From: Catenaria anguillulae PL171
Taxonomy: Eukaryota; Blastocladiomycota; Blastocladiomycetes; Blastocladiales; Catenariaceae
NCBI GenBank assembly: GCA_002102555.1
Contig: MCFL01000227.1
Span: 1 to 37,349 of the forward strand
DNA: 37,349 nt
Direction: 5' to 3'
Position 1 is the stretch's first letter. Each line of letters opens with the position of its first letter. Positions 23,954-33,300 of this stretch are shown here, one piece after another. Below the pieces are notes generated by a model. It had not been told where the DNA came from, searched no databases, and worked only from the letters and a program-made list of their open reading frames with translations. A program made the translations under genes and the position numbers.

Positions 23954-25888
23954 TCAGACACCCGGCCCGTCACCCGCCTTGCTCGGCTCGTTCGTCTTCT
24001 CAGCTCCTTGGCCTCTCTTTGAATCTGTGTCACCTGGCAGCGGTTTCCCATCCTCGCCACTCTTCCACTTGCCTGTCAAGTCATCACCGGGTGCCTGCTT
24101 CTCTTGCTCCAAACGCGGTTGCGACTTTTGACGCGCCTGCAACTTGTCCGCGGGTGGCGAGACTGCAGCCGACAGTTGGGACGCCGTTTTTGGCTCCAGA
24201 GTGCCTGGGATGGCTGGTTCAGGAACCGCCGCTGGTTTTGGGGCCAAAGCTTTCTGGGCATTGGATGTAACCGGCTCTGCTGCTGCCAAAGGCTGGCTCC
24301 CTGCTGGCTTTTCATCCACGGATGCTATGGCCGGTTCTGGGTTGGCCATTGCACGCTCAAGCAGCTCTTGCACAATGGTTGGGCCAATTGGGATCGATTC
24401 TTGCGGTCCTGCTGCTGGCGGCGGCTTTCTCTGTGCTGCACCTCCCATGGCCACCCCGACAGATGCAGGTTCACTTCTCTTTCCTATTGTCTTCGGCTCC
24501 GACTGCGCCAAGTTGCTGTTGGGTTGCGAAGAAGCGGAAGCCATAACTTGAAAGTCGACTTGGCTCACCAATCCAGGCCCAATCTTGAACGAGCCCGGCA
24601 CGCTCCCGCTCATCTTGGTACGATCCAACTCTGCCAATACCGGATCCACTACGTCCACTTGCCCACTCTCCTTGTTCCCGCCACCACCACCTCCTCGTGT
24701 CGCCCCACTCCACACCAAGTCCAACCCTGCCACTCGATCCTGTACCTTGACCAATCCGACCTCGACTCTTCTGCACCGCCCATCTAGATCGCTGATAGCC
24801 ACCGCCAAACCTTGCCCCATCCTCTCGACCTGTCCTTGCACCTTTGCGATCGCCCCAGTCAGCGACGTGCGCGTATCTGAAATGCGATCCCCAAGCTGTG
24901 CCTCGCTCGCTTGCATCTGGACTTTCAATCCCTGGACCAGCGCGCGCACTGCATCTCGTTCGCTATCGATATCTTGAGCCAGTCCCGCATCCGCAGCCGC
25001 TCGCGCTTGAATCTCTGCACGCGCTACTCCCTCGAGCCGCTTGATTTGCGCCTCGGCATGTATCCCGAGCTCGCGTGCCTCGCGAATACTGGCAGGCAGC
25101 TCGGCAACTTCCTTGGACACATGCGCAAGCGAGTCGCGCAAGGGCACCAGTGCCGCGTCCACGGCACTTGTCCATTCGGCTCGAACAGCACCCAGCGCAC
25201 CCGCAACCGACTCTTCCACACCACCCATGGCGTCCCGTACACGCGCAGCATGCCGCGCGTCCATGTCAGCCACGGCTCGGTCGACCGCCAATGCGACCCT
25301 GGCCTCTGCATCCGCAATCGCCACTTTGACCACCTCACGTATGCGCGCCTCTGTCCGCGCACTCACGACTTGGACGTGTTCCTCGACGCGCCCTACGGCT
25401 GCCTTGACTGCCTCCATTTCATTTGCCACGAGCGCGGCCTGTGTTTGAAACGCAACAAGCGTCTCCCTGGGCCCTCCACCCAAGTTGCCCCCTGCACCTG
25501 TCCCGCCACCGCCAACAATTGCCGTGCGTAGCTGCACCTGTTGTGCAGCGAGCGACCCGAGATCCAGCTGCATTTGGCCTTGCCCAGCAGACAAGGACGC
25601 GAGCGCCTCGTCCATGCGCCGTCGCGTCGCTAGCAAGTGTTCTTCGAGGTTGGCGCGCCGCTGGCGCTCGCGGTCCAGGGCTTGTTCTAGGTGAGCGAGC
25701 CGGGTCAGCACGAGATCGGTGTCGATGCGATCGGCCGAGGAGGATAGAAATGTGGGCGGTGGAGAGTGAGACGACGAGGTGGGCGGTGGAGTGAGTGGTG
25801 GGAGGGCAATGATGGATGAGGCCAGTGGGCTTGTGACCAGCGTCATGGCTTGACGAAAGGGAGAGGTGGAGCCAGAAGTGGTGGTCAT
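23954..25888 (-). CDS. Long coiled-coil protein of unknown function
   Basis: One intron-free frame of 644 aa from the ATG at 25888. Residues ~1-50 are Ser/Thr/Pro-rich. Two long coiled-coil blocks follow, about 60-118 (LAHLEQALDRERQRRANLEE) and 143-395 (VANEMEAVKAAVGRVEEHV, LPASIREARELGIHAEAQIK, LVQGLKVQMQASEAQLGDRI), separated by a Gly-rich hinge (GGGGTGAGGNLGGG). The C-terminal ~220 residues are Ala/Pro/Lys-rich and disordered. The coil is Ala- and Val-rich with regular heptads and few Lys, like rod proteins of filaments, basal bodies or flagellar axonemes. That resemblance is only compositional, and I cannot assign a family. The lack of introns is unusual among the neighbours. Confidence 0.72.
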   Translation of the reverse strand: MTTTSGSTSPFRQAMTLVTSPLASSIIALPPLTPPPTSSSHSPPPTFLSSSADRIDTDLVLTRLAHLEQALDRERQRRANLEEHLLATRRRMDEALASLSAGQGQMQLDLGSLAAQQVQLRTAIVGGGGTGAGGNLGGGPRETLVAFQTQAALVANEMEAVKAAVGRVEEHVQVVSARTEARIREVVKVAIADAEARVALAVDRAVADMDARHAARVRDAMGGVEESVAGALGAVRAEWTSAVDAALVPLRDSLAHVSKEVAELPASIREARELGIHAEAQIKRLEGVARAEIQARAAADAGLAQDIDSERDAVRALVQGLKVQMQASEAQLGDRISDTRTSLTGAIAKVQGQVERMGQGLAVAISDLDGRCRRVEVGLVKVQDRVAGLDLVWSGATRGGGGGGNKESGQVDVVDPVLAELDRTKMSGSVPGSFKIGPGLVSQVDFQVMASASSQPNSNLAQSEPKTIGKRSEPASVGVAMGGAAQRKPPPAAGPQESIPIGPTIVQELLERAMANPEPAIASVDEKPAGSQPLAAAEPVTSNAQKALAPKPAAVPEPAIPGTLEPKTASQLSAAVSPPADKLQARQKSQPRLEQEKQAPGDDLTGKWKSGEDGKPLPGDTDSKRGQGAEKTNEPSKAGDGPGV

Positions 25889-25957
25889 GTTGCCGGCTGC
25901 GATGCGGGCGGGTGAGAGTTTCGCATCTTGAATCTACGTAAATGTATTTCTAGCAGG

Positions 25958-26321
25958 TTAGAGAGCGTAAGTTGGGCGGTGGTTTTGGACAACGAAGCGT
26001 ACAGGAGATGCGGATGTGGGCAGCACGTCATTGTCCCGCCCGTTCAAGTCTTGTCGTCTTCGAGCCTTGACTTCTTCAAACTGCTTGCGCTGATCTGGGT
26101 GGACAGATAAATTCTTCCGTCAGCCGATACTGAATATCTCACAATTGGACCATTATCGAGGAAACTTGCCTTCTTTGAGCCGCCTTGCCTCAGCGTCACG
26201 ACGTCGGTCGCGTTCTACAAGGTGCATGCGAACAGGCCCGGTTACCTTCAGCTTGGCACAACAACTCATGCGGACATGGATTTCAATCACTTGGCTTACC
26301 TTCGATTGCATCCCAGTTCAT
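25958..26321 (-). CDS. Putative 67-residue helical protein with a GC-AG intron
   Basis: Three short exons fit together: 26321-26300, 26214-26170 and 26094-25958, 204 coding bases in all with a TAA at 25958. Intron 1 (85 bp) begins GTAAGC and ends TTGTAG. Intron 2 (75 bp) begins GCAAGT and ends CACCCAG, with a GGCTGACGG branch site; this is the rare but accepted GC-AG class. The product starts MNWDAIEERDRRRDAEARRL, runs as a charged single helix (KQFEEVKARRRQDL) and ends in an unremarkable tail. If intron 2 is not spliced, the frame stops after EGKFPR. The support is the consistent splice geometry and the helix continuing across both junctions. I recognise no family. It lies between the coiled-coil gene and SIN1, all on the minus strand. 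Confidence 0.5.
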
Positions 26322-26450
26322 GTTGCATCGAGTAATGGTCAGTTGGTGATGCTCAATGGGCACGCGGTCGTTTTGTAGACTGAAGCGTCGACAGGCCATC
26401 GATTGAAAACGGCGACGCATGTATTAGGATAGAACGAGCAAGCAAGATCA

Positions 26451-29400
26451 TCACCTGCCTTTATCTTTCCCGACCCCCGCCCTTCTCCTCACCGTCTGCA
26501 CCAAGTTGATAATTGTCTGACAAATCTCGGCTGCCTGCTCTTTACTCTGGGCCTCGAAATCATATGTCTTCCCCTCCCTGGCCGCCAAAGACCCAGACAG
26601 CCCAGACGTTCCTACCCCGGACGCTCCCGTCCCACCCCCACCCGAGCCGGCTGTCCCGCTGCCGCCCAGCTGGCTGCCTCCACCGCCCGCCCCAATCACA
26701 GGCCCACCCACGGCTGCAACGCCGCCACCAATGCCGCTGGCGCCGCCGACCACTGGTCCACCAGAGGACGTGGCGGAGGACCCCGGATGGTGGTCGCGCA
26801 GGACTTGGAGCCGGAAGTGCGAGGGCACCTTTTTGTTTTGTTTGCACGCAATCACGGCCGATACGTGGTACGAGCTCTGCGTCATGGGCAAGGTGTGCAA
26901 GGTGAGCCATTATGGGACTAAAGCACGAGTGCAGGGGGTTACAAAAACGAAAAACCTACCGTCTTCATGCTATCAAACAGCTGCGTGCCACCCCGCCACC
27001 CCTCGGCAGGAAGTACATGCAAGTACTCGCCGTCCACGGCCAGTACGCGCTCTTGCTTGCCCATAAACATTGGCATTTTCCGGACCACATTAAACTTTTT
27101 GAATTGGCTCACGGCACTTAATCCGACGCGTCCCCACGCCGACGTGGCGGCCGCTGCAGCAGCCGCACTTGCCAGTGCCTCTTCCTCACCTGGTGGCCGC
27201 AGCCACATGTCGCCTGCACTTGCCCCAATCGACTTTTTCATAAGAAACATTTCGCCCACGCTGGCGCCGCCCGCGCCCGCGCCAGCGGTGGTGGAAGCGA
27301 GTGACGAAAACGGCTTGTCAAGGTCGAGGATGGGCGTGCGCAAGTCCGAGAGCCGCAGCTCGTAATCTTTAGGGTTGACGCCGCGCTTGCGGCATACGGC
27401 GTGGAAGATATCGGCCAAGGGAGTGGACGACGTCACGTTGAGCGTGGTCGTGTGGCGCACCTCGATGGTCGAGTACAAGTGAACCTTGATGAATTGTTTG
27501 GGCGGCAAGTTGCCTGCGGATGATGGCGACCGGGTAGGTGTGGGCGTGGCCGACGACGACGCGGCACCCGTGGCGGCCGCCGTGGACCCGAACGACATGT
27601 CGGCCGAAGCTCCCGACGCCTGCGCCGCTGCGGCGGCGGCGGCAGCAGCAGCCACGGCCGCGTGCACTTGTTGCTGTTGCTGATGCTGATGTTGCCCATC
27701 TGCCCCGGCGGTGGCGGCCGACCCGGGACGTGTCACCAACTCACTCTTTGCATCGCCTCCTCCTCCCACACGCTCCTCCTCCTCCTCTTCATCCACGGGC
27801 ACCGGCCACTTGCCTACCTCGCACAGGGCAAACGCATCAAACTGAAACCGCTCAATGGGTCGGCCACGATCCAGTGCCGGGAAATCCTCATCGATCGACC
27901 CGTCGTCTTCCACAATGCGCATGGCCCACTGCGCCACATCTTGCCTCGGTTTATCAATCCGGGGCTTGTACCCGAGCTCCACGTACTCGTACAGCACATA
28001 GCCAATGACCTGCTCGACCGTGGCTCCACGTGCCACCTCGACTGGCATGATGAGCTTGCCCGGGGCGCGCGCGTATGGAACGTGAATGCGTAATGCCGTC
28101 ACGGCCTTTGCATGCTTGCCAGCATACCGGGCGTACGTGGCGGCAAATGGGTTGCGTGCGGCGGCCCCTGCTGCGCCCGTGGCCGATTTCGGCGCACCAA
28201 GTAGCATCGATAGGGCCGAGGGTGTGGCCGATGTGGACGACCAAGTCCCGCCTGCTCCTGCCGTTGACAGCAAGTGGCGTGGCGGGACGGGTTTGCGCAC
28301 AAATAACGGAGCTGGGCCAGAGGTGGTATGATCCGAGAGCGCAGACGACGGTGCTGGGCTGGGCGCAGGCTCGCGTGGCGACAGAGGTGTGTCGGAGGCA
28401 GAGGTGCCGTGGGTCGATGTGGACGAGGTACGGTCGGGAAGAAGTTGCAAGCGTTGGTGGGCGACGGCCGCGGCGGTTGCGGGTGATGTGAGTGTTGCGG
28501 GCTGAGGGATTGGAGCCGGCGAGGCTGGAGTTGTGGCGGCCGCCGCCGCGGCGGTCACACTTGCCGTTGCGGCTGTGAATGGGGAGATGGGGGGAGGAGG
28601 TAAATCAGCGGCGACGGCATCGTGTCGGGATACGAGGTCGTTGTCGGGTTTGGGCGATTCCGAGCAGGATGAAATGGTCGGTAACGTGATGATGGGATTG
28701 GCTCCTGCTGCGCCTGCTGCAGACGAGGCTGACGAGCGACGGGTGGATTTCTGTGAAGATGTTGACCCTCGCCTGTGTGCGTAGCCATCTCGGTGTGAAC
28801 ACAAAATTCAAGTTACAAGATTTGAAATCGGATGGCACTGCAACATACCGGCTCTCTTCACGCGACGACACTTGCATCAAACTGCTAGAATCCATCATCA
28901 AGCTGGCATTCAAATCGTCTTCAGCAAATGCATAGTCGGCCTCGAGTTCGAGCTCTTCGCCCATACTTGTGGCCAGCACTACGGGTGCCGCATTTCTTGG
29001 TGGATCGGCTGTCGTGTCATTGCCCTTTTTGGAGAGTGACGCAGTGGATGAGGTTGTTGTTGACGAATTGAGGTCGATCGAAGTGGAGCTACCCCCACCG
29101 ACGCCGCCACCGTGAATGGAAGCGAGCTTGATGGATGGCGTGGGCAGCTTGCCGCCGCCAAGGTGCGTGGCACCTGAAGGGTGAGAAGGAACGGCCGACG
29201 TGGAACTGGACCGCCGGCGGTACGCGGCTGACGTGGCGGCTGCAAGGCTGGATCGGCGCACGGGTGCCTTGGTTTGGTTTGCGGTTGTACTCGAGGAAAC
29301 AACGGGGGCAGTGGCGGCCGAAGATGATGCCTTGGAAGCATTTGACGGACGTCTCGATGATGAAGATGACGAGGTTGTCAAAGAGGGATCCGATAAAATG

Positions 29401-29966
29401 ACACCAGCGGGAACAGTGGGCAATGGTGGAGCGGAAGCGGCGCCAAGTGAAGGTGCAGAGAACATGGAATTGTCCTCATCGTCGTCAAAGTCGTGCGGGT
29501 GCAAGAAGGATTGAAAGTGATTGGGAATGGCTTGCAGTAGTGCGGTGGGTGGGGAATTGTCGTGCACCACGGCCCAGTGCTCGTCGTGGAGCAGGGTAGC
29601 AAGGTCGTCGTGGTCAAAGTCGATGGCCGAGAGCTGGCGGACAACGGTCGAGGGCAGTGCCTTTGCCAGAGGCAAGGTGGCGGCGTCGAGTGCCAGCGTG
29701 GAAGACGATGTGTGATTGGCCGGTGTGGGATTGGTGCTGTTGGCCGCCGCGACGGTGGAAGCGGCAGAGGCAGTGGTGGCATCGGGGCCAGTGTTGAAAG
29801 AGGAAGACTTTGACACGGAGTAGTGTGTGTGCGCGTGGGTCTGCGGGTTGGCGGTGGGTCGAGGAACGCGCAACGAGACCACGTTGGCACACACGGGGTC
29901 CTCGACCGACAGCACGGCAAGGCGCAGGTGCTCAAGGATGTAGCGGCGGTCCAGGAGCAGCGACAT
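26451..29966 (-). CDS. SIN1: SIN1/AVO1, TORC2 subunit (CRIM, Ras-binding-like, PH domains)
   Basis: Three exons: 29966-28849, 28772-26960 and 26876-26451 (1118 aa), with introns of 76 and 83 bp. The N-terminal helix (SLLLDRRYILEHLRLAVLS) matches the SIN1 family start. A long Ser/Thr/Ala-rich linker follows. The CRIM domain, which recruits AGC-kinase substrates, lies around residues 575-700 (VTALRIHVPYA, GATVEQVIGYVLYEYVE, DGSIDEDFPALDRGRPIERF). A ubiquitin-like Ras-binding fold follows (FIKVHLYSTIEVRHTTTLNV, DYELRLSDLRTPILDLDKPF). The C-terminal PH domain includes FNVVRKMPMFMGKQERVLAV, SYHVSAVIACKQ and KTYDFEAQSKEQAAEICQTI. A ~70-residue Gly/Ser/Thr-rich insertion sits inside the PH domain. 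SIN1 scaffolds TORC2 at the plasma membrane and presents Akt/Ypk-type kinases. All expected domains are present. Confidence 0.95.
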
Positions 29967-30332
29967 TGCTGGGGAAGGGCGATTGCATGGGCTGACGATA
30001 CCGATCAGGATGTGGAATCGCTGGATATCAATGCATGATGAATTTCAATATTCCCCAGTTGATATGTACAATAGTTGAGGTGTGGCGTTGCCCACGCAAA
30101 AGGTCCGCCGATCGTCAGTCGTTGCGTTGCGGCTGCACCAGCACTCGCACGTGATCTCGACCATAAACATCGTCACGCTTCCACTCTGCTCAACAGTTCA
30201 CCACCAACGCAATCATGACTTTGTCCGCCCACCCGCGCACTGCCCGCCGCCGACTCGCGACCGCCGCCACCCTCTGAAATCTCCGCATCGCCTCGCATCG
30301 CATCGCATCGCATCGCATCACACCCCGCCGCC
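29967..30332. promoter_or_regulatory. Bidirectional promoter spacer between SIN1 and NOT4
   Basis: 366 bp lie between the divergent starts of SIN1 (minus) and NOT4 (plus). It contains a GCATC pentamer repeat just before the NOT4 ATG, and C-rich sequence typical of a 5' UTR. The promoter role is inferred from layout. Confidence 0.45.
30285..30319 (+). repeat. GCATC pentanucleotide microsatellite
   Basis: Five perfect GCATC units at 30295-30319 with related units just upstream (30285-30294). It ends 13 bp before the NOT4 start codon, so it probably lies in the 5' UTR. Confidence 0.9.
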
Positions 30333-33300
30333 ATGATGGACGACACCTTTGCTTCGTCGGCCCCCAACGACGAACTTCTCTGCCCGTTGTGCTGCGAAGA
30401 GATTGACCCCGTCGACAAGTACTTTTACCCTTGTCCATGTGGCTACCAGGTTCGTCTCTTCTCTTCTTGATCTTGACCTTGCCCCCCCCCATGCTGAATC
30501 CGCCAACCCCCCAACTTTCCCCCGTCCCCCCCACACACGCACATCCAGATCTGCCGTTTCTGCTGGAACCACATCCGTGAGGACCTCAACAACTTGTGTC
30601 CCGCCTGCCGCCGCGAATTCGACGACGCCTCTGTCCAGTTTACGCCCCCGCCGCCCGATGAAATTGCCCGCATCCAAGCCGACCGCAAGCGCCGCAAGCT
30701 CGGCGCCAAAAAGGCACCCACGGGCGGATACGATGCCAACGACCGGTCGCATCTCAAGGACATCAAGGTGACACAGCGCACGCTCGTCTACGTGACAAAC
30801 ATGCCTCCAAAGTACGCCGTCGAGGACGTACTCATGGGCGAGCCCTATTTTGGCCAGTTTGGCCGCATTCTCAAGCTGTCCATCTCCCGACGCCCGCCGC
30901 TCACGCAGGGCGGAAAGACGGGCGAGAATCAAATTGGCATTCACGTCACGTATGCCAGCGCACAGGAGGCACTCCGGTGCATTCAATATGTGGACGGCGC
31001 TCAGATTGAGAATCGCACTTTGCATGCCACCTATGGCCAGACAAAGTACTGTGCCGTGTGGTTGCAGAATCGCGCGTGCAATACTCCGAATTGCATGTTT
31101 TTGCACGAGGTGGTGGCAGACAATGACTCGGCTCCTGTTCCTCCAGTGTACGCTTTTGTTTTGTTTTGTTTTGTATTTTTCCTTGCGCATTCGCCATGAA
31201 ATCACTCACTCAATTCGATCTTTCTTGACGCATTAGGCCCAAACTCCCCGCCTCAGCTGGGCCTCGGTACTTTGGTCCTCGCGGCCGCTCCAAACCGGGC
31301 CAAGGTCCTGCATCCGCCGGCTCATCGTCTGCCGACCTGACGCGATCCAACTCCACGGGCTCATCGACATCTGCCTCCACCTCGATCCGGCGCTCGCTCA
31401 ACAATGTCAACAGCAACAACTTTGCCGACGACGACACAAACTCGGACACGGGCTCTGCTTTACTTCCAGCGACCGCCAACTGGGCCACGCGGCGACCCGA
31501 CCCAACGCCTTCGCCAGCCCCTGCGGGATCGGCAGCTCAACGACCAACCACGCCCTCAGGCCCACCGCCCGTGATTCAGCCCGTGCGCTCAGCAAGTATG
31601 GCCGACGATCCGACACCCGCAGCGGCCGCGGCCGCCGCTGCTGCGGCGCGTGAGCGCGAGCGTCAAGAAAAGGCGCGGCAAGTGGCTTTGCGCAAAGAAA
31701 AGGAACGCTTGGCCGCAGTCGAGGCGGCCAGAAAGCTGGCGCTCAAGGAAGAGGCCGAGCGCAAGGCGGCAGAGGCGGCCGCTGAGGCCGAGCGGAAGGC
31801 GCAAGCCAAGGCGGCCCGCAGGAGGGAAAGGGAGGAGGCCGAGCAGCGGCGGTTGGCAGAGGAAGAGGAGCGCCGAAGGTTGCAAGCCGAGGCTGAGGAG
31901 GCCGAACGCGAGAGGCTCCGGATTGAGCGTGAAAAGGAAGAAGAAGAGGAACGACGCAGGGCGAGTATCTTGGATATTGCAGCACAGGTGCTTGAAGTGG
32001 TCCCTGACGTGCTGCCGATTCCCGACTTGGCCGTACACATTGCCGCCGCAGCCGCAACTCCAGCGCCTTCGGCGACTGACGAATCGCCAGACAAGCCCGA
32101 TGCGACCAACAAGCTTGCAGGTCTGCTGAACCTCGTTCCAGACTGGATCCTGTCGTCGACCCGGGTACTTTTGCGTGCGCTCGACCGCCCCCAGCCGCTC
32201 GGTGTGTACACGGGCACGTTCCGCCCCTTTGATACTGGTGACTTGATGACGGACATCTTGAACGAAAAGACACAGTCCGTTCTTGCTGGTCCGCCCGGCG
32301 CCGTGCCTGCCCCACAGCTGCCTGGATCATTTCCGACACCAATGGGCGGTGTGAACCCGGCCGTGGCACAAGCACTTGGCGTGAACCCGGCAGCCGTGCC
32401 GAACCCGCACTTGGCGGCCTTGACGAGGACGGGATCGTTGCATGCGTTGCAGCAGCAGCAGCAGCAACATCAACTGCAGCGCGTTTCGCCCGTGGCCGGG
32501 TTGCCGCCCCACATGTTACAAGCGGGTGCCACTCAGGGGCCACCAGGCTTGGCACAACAGCAGCCGCAGCAGCAGCAACCAGGTACCGATGCACTTGCAG
32601 CGCTCCGCCGCCAGCTTGAGCAGCACCAGATCAAGCGGTCCACGACGCCCGGAAATGCAAGCGCCGGTAACTTGGTTGGTCCGCCGCCCGGAATGTCGCC
32701 GCCAACGTCCATGCCGCCGCCGGGCATGAATGCCCAACATCAGCAGCAGCAGCAAGCAGCGGGTAACTTGCCATTTAATGACCCTGCCATCATGGCCATT
32801 CGCATGGACCGTGCCGCCCGCGAAGGATCGCCCAACAGCATGGAACCGCCCAAGGCTGGTGCCAGCGGCGCAAGTCAAGCCAATATCTTTCAGCAGTTGC
32901 ACGATTCGATTGCTGCCAAGGTGCAAGCTCAGCAGCAGCAGCAGCAACAGCAGCAGCAGATGCCCCAGTCGGCAATGCAGGGTGCAGGTCCGCCGCCCGG
33001 ATTCGGGTTGCCGCTCAAGCCTGGTGTCCAGCAGCAACAGCAGCAAGGTGCATTGGCAAGTAGTACGCCTCTTGTTTCGCCTCAACCACAACAGCAGCAA
33101 GCATCGAGGGGTCCTCCTGGTCTGGTCGGTACGTCTACGTTGACCTGTTCTCTTTTCGTTCGCACTTGTCGCTTGTTTCTGGATTGAGTTGGTTTCCGTT
33201 TCACTTGGGCCGTGCTCGCCTCGCACGCCCTCTCCCGCTGCTGCCCTCATATCCATATCCTCGGTCTGCACATGCTCTGTTTGGTCAGACGCCCTTGCTC

